DNA from: Strigops habroptila
Taxonomy: Eukaryota; Chordata; Aves; Psittaciformes; Psittacidae
Assembly: GCF_004027225.2 (NCBI RefSeq)
Contig: NC_044277.2
Span: 41,040,305 to 41,104,304, forward strand
DNA length: 64,000 nt
Direction: 5' to 3'
Part shown: positions 24,289 through 36,740 of the stretch, in pieces
Layout of the letters: each line of letters opens with the position of its first letter
Numbering within the stretch: position 1 is the stretch's first letter
Translations under genes and position numbers: made by a program
The notes under the pieces: generated by a model
The model's input: only the letters and a program-made list of their open reading frames with translations
Told to the model about the DNA's origin: nothing
Database searches by the model: none

Positions 24289-26502
24289 AACACAACAGAC
24301 TATTTGTATTAACAGCAATGCACTCTGTTAGTATATTGTATTTATTTCAGTATGACTCCTTTTTTTTCTTCTTTTGCACTCAGTTTTTGTAAAGTGAATG
24401 TAAAAAGTGTGTGCGACTATTTTTTATATTTTTTATTTATTTCTAATCAAAGAGTTGTTTTTTTTATCTTTTAACAGCATTTTTGTGGCCTGCCATATTT
24501 TTACAAATGTGTTTATTAATTTATTTTCCAACGGGATTTTAAATAGACTGAAAGTTATACTGTAAATTATATAACTTGCTGGGTTTGTACAGGAAGAAAA
24601 AAAAAAAACCTATGAAAGTAACAAATGACTGAACCGTGGTTCTAGTTTTATTTTCCTCACATCCTGCTTTTTTATAATGGCTTTGTATCAGAAGTGGGTT
24701 TGCAGTAACATGAGATGTGAAGATGCATGGAATGAGAAGATAAATGGTGCCCACTAGTGGGGAACTTGGGCTCTTAAAAGCACAGTATGCTGGAAAACAG
24801 TGTGTTAAAGAATACGTTAGCAATAATGAAATATAGCAATCAGCAAAGCACTTGACTTGGCTGTGTGCTTTAGCCTATGCGAATGATTATTTAAAATGTT
24901 TCAAGAGAACTTCAGATTTATTTTACCACTGCAGTTTTTTTCAGAGTTAGTTCATGGAGGGAAATGACAATTATCTCTAAACAAGAAGGATAATTTGATA
25001 GGACTGGTACTTTTTTAGTACAAAACATTGAGGTTTTAACCAAGTGACCAGTATTGCTATGGATTTGGATTTGAAAAATGCAAACACATCCCAAGCTGAA
25101 GGCTTTGTACATAATGAATCGAACACATCTCCCCTGAAATGGCATTTAATACTGGTTTGAACTTAATGGCAGCTGAGAAGGCAGCGGTCTGGAGAGGAAT
25201 TATACCACTCCAGCACAACGGTGGTTGCTTTTCCCTTTGAACAAACGGTAGCAACACCGTGACTGGTTTCTCCCATCCTTCTTCTCTAAGACTAGGCTGA
25301 TACTAAATTTGTTACCAGTCTTTTGGTAGGGTACCAAGTGCTACAGAGATACAGACAGGTGGAGGTGTGGACAGATGAGCACTTGCGCAGAGGTGCTGGC
25401 ATGCACCTCAGTATCTGATTAGCCTGGATGAGGAACTTCTGAATCCGTCAGAAAGTAGCGGTTGCTATAACAGAGGCAATGTCTATTTCAGGGATTGTAA
25501 GTAATTAAGCATTGTTTCAGAAGTTTTTTTTATATTTATTTTTGTTAAGAAAAAGGTATAAACAACCAGCTAAACTGCCTTTTTTGTATGCACACACACC
25601 TCATGTGCATATGTGCCTCAGTGTAAATGTATACATGGATCTAGCGTGTGTTTAATTTTTCCGTGCTATAATGAAAGTGTTTATTTTTATTAGCTGCATT
25701 TATATTTAGATTGAATATGATGGCATTCACAGGCTTGACATATACAATTATATTATTACTGTTCCTGCACAAAAGTACTATTCAAAAGTGATTCAACTCT
25801 CATGCACTGTGGTCACTGTTCTGCGTTAGGTGGGGCTTGCTTTTCATTTGAGGGTTGGTTCAACTCTCCGATCCTAGTTTAGACAGGGGAAAATGTATGT
25901 TTTAGGAGCTGTGTTTATTTTTAAATCGATTTTTCAAAAGCTACCATACGTGCTGTCTAATATAAATAGGAGGACACCAAACAAAAATTTGTTATTAAAG
26001 TTATTGTTCTTGCTAAAAAAACAAAAAGCAAACATTTGTTATACTCGTTAAATGCATACAAAATGAGTTCACTCATTACAAAGACTAAAATTTGATTTAC
26101 TAAATATTTTAACAAATTTGTTATATATTTTATTTAAGAAAAAATCTCTTACGGAGTTATGTATTTATTATTATGATTTACTATGGCTTCAGGTTAATTT
26201 AACTGTGTTTGGTTGTTTGCTCAGGATGTTCTGTGAAGTATGTTTGTATTTATTTGCCTCCCTTGTACTTGATGTGTTTTGTAACGTGCACTGATTTTTT
26301 TTTCTTTTTGTTTTTCTTTTTTTTTTTTTGTGTTTAAATGCATTGATGAGCTATACTGTAAATTAGACCTTTTGTAAAGAGCAATGATGTATGCATTTTT
26401 TAATTTGGAGTAGTTTGTATACTGTTTCTTCATACAATTAATATTTCTTACATCAAAACAACAAAATTGTGTTCTGTGCTGTACATTTGGTGTATGGTAG
26501 GA

Positions 26503-26508
26503 AATAAA
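26503..26508 (+). terminator. ST18: Probable distal poly(A) signal of ST18
   Basis: A canonical AATAAA is followed 22-40 bases later by a T/GT-rich stretch (agtttgttgggttttt), the expected layout of a vertebrate cleavage site. It is the best such combination I see downstream of the stop codon. Confidence 0.65.
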
Positions 26509-27998
26509 ATTGATAATGAAACATTGCAGCAAGTTTGTTGGGTTTTTAGCCTCTAGATGCTGACTTGTATTACACTTTCTTAACTGCACCTGGCACTATA
26601 CAATGTGTCAGATGTTTTACTTGCTTTGTGTACAAAATGTGTCATCCTTGTAAGTAAATTTCTGATATAAATAATTTAATTAGTGTTTTACTTTGTCAAT
26701 TTTAAATAAGGAGGAAAAAAATGAAACTGCTTAAGGGGTCCTTTTCACTTCTGAATGGGGAAAAAAACCCAAGATTATAATCACTGCATTATTTAATACA
26801 TTTTTTTCTTGGCAGCCATAGACTTCATTTATACTGATAAAGTACAGGATTTGTGCTGACCTTTAACAGCTGCTAAATGATGTTTAAACATAAAAGCCAT
26901 TGTAAAGTTTCCAGCAATTTGGAACTGCCCACTGTTCCCGTGCAATTTTCTGCTGAGATTTGCAGTGCTTAGATGTTGCACAAACAAAAATCTGCTGGTT
27001 TTAGAAAGACAATATTTCCAGTATCTAATGGACTTTCTTTTTTCACTGCTCATTGTAGCAAAACCAGGCCAGTTTTATTTAGAATGCATGCTAATGGATT
27101 CAGGAGCATGTCTTGCCTCAGATTCCAGCTTCCCATGGGTAGACCAAGCATAATTTTCATTTAGAATATATGGTAAATTTAGAGCCCATAAAGTAGCTGG
27201 TAATTATTTATTTGAATAGATATAGTTAGATAAATTAAAATGGACTCTGACACTAGAAAAACTAACAGACCTTGCATTTAAATAGAGCAGAGGTTCAAAA
27301 TTTGGATCATGACATGAATCTTGACTACTCACAAATCTTTCTGCGTTCGGAGCCATAGAGTTAGCAAGGGGCTGGGATGGAGACAAACCTATCCTAGGAA
27401 GCTCTGCTCCACTGCAGTGAAGAGTTTTCTTTGCTCTAGGATGCTTATTGAAGGACAACATGAACTGGTTCTTAAGTAATTAATAGTTACTGAAGTAATA
27501 TTTCTTAATAATTCTTAATGAATATAAAATAATATTTTTTCAGAGTCCTTTAAAGTTACTGTTCCTGCATTCATCATTAAACACTTGCTTTGATAATGTT
27601 TATTTCAATGTTGAAATGATGATTTTTCTCCATTAAAAAAGAATAATGTAAACAGTCAAGACATATTCATTACTAAACTAACATAAGCCATTTGGGGGAG
27701 GGGGGGAAGGAGAGGAACAACAAAAAAACGTTGTGCTTGAAATAAACTTTCAAACCATTTCCATCTTTTGAAGTTTTCATTTTTAATAATTGTGCTGTAT
27801 CTCTGCCTATAGAAGGGGGAAAAGTGCCGACTTCAGTAAAAATATATAGATTCCGTTGACTGAATTACCTTGAATGGAATTTAAGATTTAAATATCAAAG
27901 AGAAGGAAGGGGAGCAAGAACAGTCGACATTTGCTGTCCTATAGACTAAGGAAGTCTACCCTGTAACTAATCATGACAAAGGTTTCTGAGCCTATGGT

Positions 27999-28036
27999 GT
28001 AGAAAACAGATTCTGTTTTCAGATTCTGTTTTCTAC
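27999..28036. repeat. 12-bp inverted repeat containing a 13-bp tandem duplication
   Basis: GTAGAAAACAGA (27999-28010) is the exact reverse complement of TCTGTTTTCTAC (28025-28036). Within the unit, AGATTCTGTTTTC occurs twice in tandem (28008-28020 and 28021-28033). A short duplication appears to have created, or been created from, a small hairpin. Confidence 0.95.
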
Positions 28037-31000
28037 TGCAATTTTATTTCTATTTACTAATTAAGCACCTCTTGGCTCCTGCTGGCTTAGTGTATCTATC
28101 TGATTATCTGGCTCTTCCACTCAGCACCCCTTCATCCTACTTATATTGTACTTTATTTTTTATTATTTAATAAGTCACAGGATTTCTTGATGGGAATTTG
28201 CTAGCATGCAGTGATGCAGAGTTACAACAGAACCCATCCCCTTTGTTTCCTCCTGTGTATCTGCATTTCTATACATTCTACCTGTCCTGGCATGTCTACT
28301 ATGCTTTAAGTTTCTTTATGATTTATGCAGCTGTATAATTTGTATGCTGTTAGGAGATTTGCACCAGGCAAAGTCCTTTGTTCATCTCACTTGGGATATT
28401 GTGGGATGATAGAGCTTTATTTAGCTTTTGTGTAATGTAGGACAGTGACCTAGTTTCAGTACCTTTCAATATCTCATTCTGGCTTGGTTTTCTTCTGTCT
28501 CTTTTGCTCTAGTAAGTCTTACACAGCCAAGCTTACACATAATTTCATCAAGGATTAGTTTGATTTCCTGTCTGACTTCATGGTACAAATTGCTTCAACT
28601 GCATTTCGTTCTTAACGAATGTTCCCAGGCACACTGTCCAAGTAAATCTCAGGACTCTAGTTATGTGATAACAATTACTATTTAGGTTGCTTCTATCTGC
28701 TCCTAAAACTGTTGCTGCACAAGATTTTTCCAAACCAGCTTTTAGTGTCCAGCACCCGATTTTGACGCCCAGCTTCACATCCCTTGAAGGGGCCTCATTT
28801 TTGGAAGCTAAAGGCACAGCTAATTTTGCTAAGAAGGGCTTTTTCAAGATTCCTTTCTCTGACCAATTGAAATGACTAGCTACTAAGTTTTTGTATTATT
28901 ATTTCATAGAATTGTTATATATGCCTTGTTAACACCTATTTGCATGCACTATGCACCATAAAATTCCAGGTGGGTATTTTTATCCATCCCAGGTATTGAA
29001 AAATAAAACGTCATTGGTGTTACCCCAATCTTAATTCTGACCCTTACGAAACTTCTCTTTTACTGTCCGTGCACAATTGTTTTTTAAGGTTCAAGGTTTA
29101 TTAAGGAAAATAATATGAAAGAAAAAACAAAAGACCAAACCTAATTCTTTATTTAACTGAAGATATTATCTGTCTGAACAGTTCCCTGTCACTGCTGCTG
29201 AAGCTGGGGCTTAAAGTATCTGGCCTTCAATCTTCTTTAATTACAGTCATACGTAGCATCTCATGTGCACCCCCTGCTTACTTCTGGCACAGTAAGCAAA
29301 ATCTGGATTAGGAGCTGGGTTCTATGCTGATTTCAAATTTACTGAGATGAAATTTATTTGATCCTTTAGGAGCAGGATGAGCTTAGTTCCCTTGGGAAGG
29401 AATTGCCTAGAACCAGGAGACAAAGAGTTTCTTTAATCCTGATGTCTGGTCAAAAAGATTTTAGGGAAGGAATAAAGGTTTTAAACACTTCACAAAAACC
29501 TACTAGGAAAACATGTGTGAAACAAATTCCCACAGAGAAAAATGCACTACCATCTCCATAGACTGAAGACCTGAGCTCTTTGCACAGACGTGTGGCAGAG
29601 GCACCACACACAAAGAGCATTGGTATTGAAGGCTGTGAGGGGATGTCTTGTGTTTCCCAGCTGGCAGAAGACAAAAAGGCACATCAGGAAACCAAGCTCT
29701 AGGCCCTAATCAACCCTCCTCTACACCTTTTGGATAACTCTTGGCAAGTCACTTGATTCTAGCTCTGTTTTCATACCTGTGAAGACTCTGAAGTGTATTA
29801 GGAATGAGCAATACGTCTTACACAGGAGTATGCAGTACATGCATGCACGTACAGTGAGGGAGAAACAGCAGAGCACATGTGTAAGAGCATATAGTAGATA
29901 TGACTGGCAGTATACTATCCATTTCAAAATAGTAATTTCTGTGTTTGACAAGAGATATCTACAATCCCACACTATATATGAAATGCCTTGATGGCAGTCA
30001 TTATAACCCTGATGCAATCACTTCGTCCTCTGCATTTTAGAGGCACCGCATGGTACCAGCTAAGTCATTCAGATCTGCTGTCTCTGGTTTAGTTCCTCTG
30101 CCTCTCAGAACTGGTTCCTCTCTGCATGCCACAGATTCATAGAAATCCACACATTTCCTATTTCAAACTCATTCAAATATTTCCTATTTCAGTTTTTATG
30201 CTGAGCCCACAATGCAGCTTTAGCTCTTTTTTTTTTTCCTCTCCTAAGGCATCATTACAGTCCCTATTTTATTCCTATGCTTTTTACACTGTTTCCCTTG
30301 AAGATATCTTCCAGTTAGTGCTGCTGGTCTGTCTGAAACTAAATTTTCAAAATGCAGAAGCTATATTTCAAAACAACAGAAGCAAAGGCTCTAAAAGCAG
30401 AAGCACTTTTATTGAGATAATGGAGCTCCTACAGATTTTGTGAAAAATCAGCTGATTGCTATGAGAGCGAAATTATGATTCACCGTAAGAGGGAAGAGGA
30501 GGAAGGCTCAGCTGTTACAGATTCTGTTTGGCAAGGCCAGCTCCTGATCAGCAAGATGTACAACATAGACTAGCAGCAAGAGTCAGTGCAAGGTTGGCCA
30601 TAGAACTGCACTTTTGTGCCTGGTGTGGTGTCAAAGTGTATAAATGGTACAAGTCTTACGCATGAGTATAAATATTTGAGCAAGGAAGCAGGTGGGACTA
30701 TAGCACCTGTGTTTATAGGGACAGTGATGGGGTCAGGGGCAGAGAGCAGAAGTCCCCAGGAGTCCATTGGGTGCCATACTACATCAGTTCCCCCCATTGC
30801 AGAACTGTTCCGTTTTCCAGTTGTGGGTCTTCCCCCATGTCAAACTGAACGCTTTCTCTAGGGTGCTATGGTACCATCATGAGCAGTGTTACTAACCCTG
30901 CTTTCTGGGGAAACACACACTACCTCTGAGCTCTGACTCACCCCAGGATGGGTTTATGTCTGGAAGAATGAAGGTGAATATTTCACAGCAGCTGCTGGGC

Positions 31001-31339
31001 AGGCAAAGCCTTCCTGGGGAAACTTCCCAGCAGTGCAGAACTCCAACTGCCAGGACGTCTGCTTTCACAGGCTGAGATTCCATGGGGGTGGCTGGTGGCA
31101 GGGAGGAACCAAGGTGCTTGCTGCATGCCTTTTCTCCTCCCGGGTGTTGCAGTCGCCATCCAGGTAACGGCAGCCCAGCTGTGCTTCCTCCCTTTTCCCC
31201 CCTCCCCATCCAGGCCAGACTGAGGCAACCCTTGTGTTTTTTCTTTCTGCAAGAGGCTTAAATCTCCTTTCACCATCTTGGGAGCATAGCGTGACTGCAG
31301 CCACCACTGGCTGGCCTGCCTGCCGCCGTTCATGATGCC

Positions 31340-31640
31340 CTTTTTATTACCAGATTAGAGGACATTGTCACGATGCGTATGAGGCCTTTCAGATAAGGCG
31401 CTGTACAAGTTCCAGCAGGTTCCAAATACAACAGCACGGCTTTCGCATCCAGCCTACAGGATCAGAGTTTATTTCCCCAATGCAGACAGCTTTGCGCTGC
31501 TTTCCTGTTAATTAAAGTAGTGATTACAATACCGCACTGTTTACACGCAAGATTTTGCATGGTCTTGGCCATTCACGTGCAAATGAACTTGTAAGCCTTT
31601 CAGTGCCCTAAAATCTGCTGATGTCAGTCTTCCAATTCTA
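31340..31640. promoter_or_regulatory. Candidate conserved non-coding element (enhancer-like)
   Basis: This stretch lies outside any repeat and has a dense mix of developmental transcription-factor-like words: a TTAATTAAAG homeodomain-type core, TGTTTAC (forkhead type), GTGATTA, and TGCAAAT (octamer-like half). It has balanced composition and no long homopolymers. This is inference from texture only, and cross-species conservation was not checked. Confidence 0.25.
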
Positions 31641-31739
31641 ACTCCATGTTGTAGGACATGTGGCTTTCTATTGCTTAGCTTTGATGCCCCCAAGTCATAT
31701 TATCTCAATTCTGAGGTTCATTATGATAAATCTTTCACT

Positions 31740-32130
31740 GAAAACTTTAATTGTACCCTACTTATTCAGCTTAGGGTTTGGCTCCTGAAGGCAGCAGTTT
31801 TAATTGCATCATTTGTATAGTGGCCCAATATGTTTTGGTGTGAAAAGTGCATTATCACGTTTAATTTTGCATTATTTTTCCCATATGTTTTAGTTACACT
31901 AAAACTTCAGATGGGAAGTGATGAGGCTTTCCCACTGCTCTCTCATTCTCTCTTCAGTGTTTTTTAATGAGCTAAGGCCACACTATTTTCTTTTGTTCTC
32001 ATCAGTTGAGGTTTTAGGGAGCTGTTTATTTGTAGGGTAATTCTTGTATTTATGTAGAGCAAGGCATTAGACATTTTTATCCTCTACTTATTAACAAGCC
32101 AGATGGTACCGGCTGCTACCCACACAATTC
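31740..32130. promoter_or_regulatory. Candidate conserved non-coding element (enhancer-like)
   Basis: Non-repetitive sequence with several TTTAATTG/TAATTT homeodomain-type cores, a TGCATTATTTT word and CAGATG E-boxes just beyond its end (near 32099 and 32140). It lies 5-6 kb beyond the likely ST18 poly(A) site. This is motif impression only. Confidence 0.2.
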
Positions 32131-34668
32131 CAATTATCAGATGGCAAACTGAAATATACGTAGGGCAAATGAGAAGATGTATATTAAAGAAGCATCGTGG
32201 AGAATTGGCTTCTCAGAGATGTTGATTCACAAAGGGGTACTAGCAATTAGGGTATGACAGCCTGCTGCTGAACGTACAATGTTGGCCCTGGGGCACAAGT
32301 GTTCAGCCTCCAAAATTTTAATACCATCTCTCTTTCTCCTACAGTATGGATACTTTGAAATCTGATTGAGGTCTTTCATCTTTTCGATTTCTTGTCCACT
32401 TCAGAGTTATATGTAGTATCAAAGCCAGTCAATAAGGTATCCCAGAAAGATGCAGAAGACCTGAAAATTAACATGAAGTTTGTGCATCAACTCTCCTAAT
32501 GCACCCTCATGCACCTCTTGGCATGCACCTCAGTAATACAGGAATAGCTCTAACACTGAAATGTAGGATCCAGCCAAGTATTGCTATTCCAGGTCTCAAA
32601 CTGACCTAGAAATTACAATTTACACATGGATTTTTGCTTAAAGTCAACTTTCAGCTTAAGGTTTAAACATAAGGAGGTCCGGCCACATTTGTGATTGGCT
32701 TCACGGTCTTTTACAAATGACTTTTGTAAATTCAGAACCTGGACCCAGTCCTTCCTTAGGGATTCACCCTATATCTATGACACGTGTTAGTAATAAAGAA
32801 CCTTTCAATTGAAGGTTTATAATGTTTTTGGGGGTTTTTTTCTGGCCAGAATACACAACCTATATAGGAAATATTTTGGGCTAAAAACTGTGCTCTGTTG
32901 TCAAAACAACTCCTTTGTTTTGATGTAGGAATTGTACATGAGTTGGCTGGGAAGATGGTGAATTATGTGGAAAACTTTTTGTAGGGCATTTCTATTCCTT
33001 TTCCCCACCGGCTCAAGCTGAAAGTACTAATCCAAATCAAACTGTGGAGAAATTGATGTCCTCAGGTCAGATCAGCTAAAGGAAAAAGTTATTTAAAGTA
33101 AAGTAATGGCTTTCTAGTGTCCTTCAGTTGTTCATAAGGGCTACTAGGAGGTTTATCATCTATGTGAGAAGATTTTGCAAAAGTTCTACTGTGAAACATT
33201 TCAGATTGTCTCTAGTTTCTGTTTATAGTATCCAATCAATAGAACACCTTCTCTTTCAACACCCACTTTCATGATGTCAGGGAAAAGGCAGTCTCCTTGC
33301 AGCTGTTCCTTGCTCTAACACTTATAACCTACAGATCTTGCGGAAGTTTTTTAACAGGATGGGTCTGAAAAACAAATATGCATGGTTTAAACATGATTTA
33401 CACTTCAAACAGTTTACTATGTGCAAATGGTGCATGTGCAAATTCTCACTGCTATTGATGGAGAAGTGAAAATGTGTGCAGGCATTTGTCTGCCATTTGG
33501 TTACACAAGTGCATGCATCTGCAACTGCGAGGAAGCTAGTCATTCTTTTGTTTCACCTTCCATTTGTGAAATGAGAGGACTAACAATGTTCCTTTCAGTT
33601 TGCTGTTAGCAACAGACTTGAGCAAGATTTGCAATGGTCTCTAGGATGCTCTCCATGAGATCCTAAGTGTAAATTGGTGATACAGACATTCACAAAGACA
33701 GGCAGAGTTCAGGCAAAGCTTTTGTACCTCGCTTACCAGATACAAAAAATCCCAAACCACTGTCCAATGCTTGTTCAATAAATGCCCATTCCAGTGAAAG
33801 CGGCCCATTGCTTACTTTGTGTTACTGATCTTCCTCAAAAAGGTTAGGAAAAGTAGAAAAATTCAAAATAAGCATCTCATTGAAGTTCCACGGTGCAACT
33901 GCCAGTCTCTTTCAGTCTACACACTTGACATGGAGGTTCACATTTTTGCTTTGTTTCTTTAAAATCTGCAAGGCCAAAGTTTGATTTGATTTCTCAAAGT
34001 GAGAAAGCCAGCACTGTATCAGATACTTGAAGATCACTAACATCCAAATTATTGTCAGGTCTGGATTGCAAAGAAGTGATTCAATAGCTGAACATCTGTG
34101 TACTCGCTCACGTAGAGTTGCTGTTTCACCCACAAGCAGCTGTGGAGTAGACAGGCAAAATTCTCTGATAATTACAGTGTGCATTACAAAGGAGGCATAG
34201 TCATAAGAGCATGCAATCAGTTTGGGTTTTTTTAACTTTGGAACGGGGCAACATTGCTAGATCCAAGGCTTTATATATATAAAATAGATTTCTCTGGAAC
34301 ATTTAGTCAGATCTGAACAAGATTAGGAAATTCACTTACTAAGCAGGACACTTCTTTCAGTCTCTGTTTGGCTTCTATAGCAGCAATGGTTAAGAACTAC
34401 CCGAGGCACCTAAACTCTTCCAGAAATTGAAACACGATTGACTCTTTATGGATTTGCAGTTTGCTTTAATACGCTTTTATTGCTCACTACATGTGCCTGC
34501 ATGCTTTATCTTAGGCAGTGGCATCAGCCATTATATTATCATTACTTACGAGGTTAGTGGTGACAACTGAGTATCCTTATCCGAACTCATTATCTTTTCA
34601 TCTCTTATCTTATGCTCTTTCAGCCTCTTGGTCACATCTTCATATGAACACTACTGTAGGCAAGACAG

Positions 34669-34720
34669 AAAAAAAAAAAAAGAAAAAAGAAAAGAGAAAA
34701 AAAGGGACAAAAAAAAAGCC
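34669..34720. repeat. Polypurine A-rich low-complexity tract
   Basis: About 50 bases of A with interspersed G. The 79-codon lysine-rich open frame that crosses it is a consequence of this composition. Confidence 0.9.
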
Positions 34721-36469
34721 TACAATGAAATCTTTCACCCAAGGCAAAAGCCTATGAAGTAGAGCTTAAATGAGACAAAATGGGATTTAATTAATGTGTA
34801 AGCCTTGTGTGCTTGTACAGGACTGCCTTTTCCCTACATTCTGGATCTATGAGCTCAACTTTCTTTTTCATGGCTAGGAGCTGAAAGGCATTCAAGTATA
34901 AAACAGTGCCTTCCTCGGGTTATTTCTGACACTTTGTGTTTGTTGTTTCAAGGTTCACATGTAAATATGAGTGTGCTGCTGTGATATTTTGGGGATCACT
35001 GCCCATGCAGCCAGAGAGAACGGTCTCACTCCAGATAAACAGAGCAGCCTGGACCATGGCAGGAGTGAATATATCATAAAACATAAGAATTATGCCAAAG
35101 TACAAGCAGATTAAACTATGCTGGGAGTTCAATCCTGTATCTTATTGTAAAATGTCTGTATTTTATTATCACAGGGCATTGTGGTACAGTAATGACTACA
35201 CAGTGAATTCCTTTTTGAAGTAGTAGTTTGGTTCATGTGTTTACAGGGCAGTTGTGGTGAAGGGAATAGAAATCAAGTTACTAGAGGGTTTTTTTTTTAC
35301 CAAAAGCAAGCCTTGTTTTTGCACCTGAAATATTCAGTAACTCTATTTTGTCCATTATCTAAACAGGTTCCAAATATTCACAAATTTTTCTCCAAGGGAA
35401 GATACTAGGCACAGGAAGACTTGTGAGGAAAAGAAATGATAGGTCACTCTATAAAAGCAAACCAGCTGTCAAGGTTTTGCTTGTTCCCTTAATAGTTAGC
35501 CATTGAAAAGCATTGTTTGGATAGAATGATTGCAAATCTGGGATTGTGGCTTTACAAAATGTGCACGGGAGGAAAATAAGGTAATGGAAGGTTTAACTTA
35601 AAATTAAAAAAAAATTAATTTAAAGGGAAACCCACTAAAGAAGGAGAGGGAGAGAGCTGAAGAGTGGTAATGGAAACATTGCTCCTGCCTTCAGTCAGGG
35701 CCAGGCAGAAGACACAGGTTGGGCACAGACTAAGGATAATTGGTCCTTGCTGAGCCTAAATATAATTTTCTGACAAACCTGGCACAAAGGTGTGTGGGCA
35801 ACGGGCATCTACTGATGACTCTGGGTGCTTAAGGAACAAGATATCTGGCATTCATAGTGTTCTTCCCTCATGCTGGGAAAAGCCTATGAGGTGGGTGCAG
35901 GCAGCCTCTGGCTCCTGGGACAGGCAATCTGGGTTTGCTGGCACGGGGACATGTCTCCAATGAACTGGTTTGGCCCAGAGGGCAACCTGCTTGCTTAAAG
36001 CCTTCAGAGAAGCATTGGTCCATCATTGTCTGTGCACATGGATGTGTCCTGAGTGGCAGGTGAGACTCTTACAGCAGCAGTCCCCAGGGCTCCAAGGGGC
36101 TTGTAAAAATTTGTACTAGCTGGGATTCATCCCCATGTATTTTAAATCCCACAACAGAGAACAAAAATTTGGCAAGATGCTTAAACATGTTAGTGTGAGT
36201 TGAACACAGTTGTTCTGCTGACCTTAATGGCGCTATTCACATGCTTGCAGCAAGGCGTGCGCTGAAGTACGTTGCTGAATCAGCTCTTATGTGTGTACTA
36301 AAATATAACAGTGATTTCTGCAATCAAGGCCCGTGCCAAGCTCTGGTACACCCCTGCCTAGAGTCAAGATATTAGACCATTGCTGCTGTGTGTAGTAGCT
36401 GGCATTGTAGCTCCTCTTCCCAGGCCTGCTGAAGATGAGCAGGAAGCATCCACACAAATTGGCTCATGC

Positions 36470-36740
36470 CGCTTCTTTAATAATTCATGTATTTTTGCTC
36501 TCTTCTATAGTTAATGAACCTCCCCCACTTTCACCCTCATTCTCTCTCCCTCTCCCATTCAGTCAGTTTGTTGTGGTTTCATGTATCTAATCCATCTGTC
36601 ACTCGATTATAGCTATCGAGCACCTGTTATGGATTTCTAGAGTTTCATTCAAGCTGTTGACAAGTTATTCACAAATTGGCCCTTGTCACACTGTCATCGT
36701 GTGGAGTGCACTTTAGTGAATTCTTTTGGGTACACAAAAT
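36470..36740. promoter_or_regulatory. Candidate conserved non-coding element (enhancer-like)
   Basis: Non-repetitive sequence containing a TTTAATAATTC word, a pyrimidine-rich CTCTCTCCCTCTCCC tract and a 19-bp hyphenated palindrome at 36602-36620 (CTCGAT..ATCGAG). CGAT-containing palindromes are uncommon in CpG-depleted bird DNA, which suggests possible constraint. This is inference only. Confidence 0.22.

Larger units (their letters stand above)
24121..26525 (+). other. ST18: ST18 3' untranslated region
   Basis: About 2.4 kb of strongly AT-rich sequence follows the stop, with many T-runs and ATTTA/TTTATT motifs of the AU-rich-element kind. The proposed end is set by an AATAAA at 26503-26508 followed by a GT/T-rich element at about 26530-26548. 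Cleavage would fall near 26520-26530. The exact end needs transcript data. Confidence 0.7.

Noticed and set aside
26221..26589. 122-codon minus-strand open frame in the 3' UTR region
   Set aside because: It is antisense to the AT-rich ST18 3' UTR, and its Lys-rich part reflects a T-run on the + strand.
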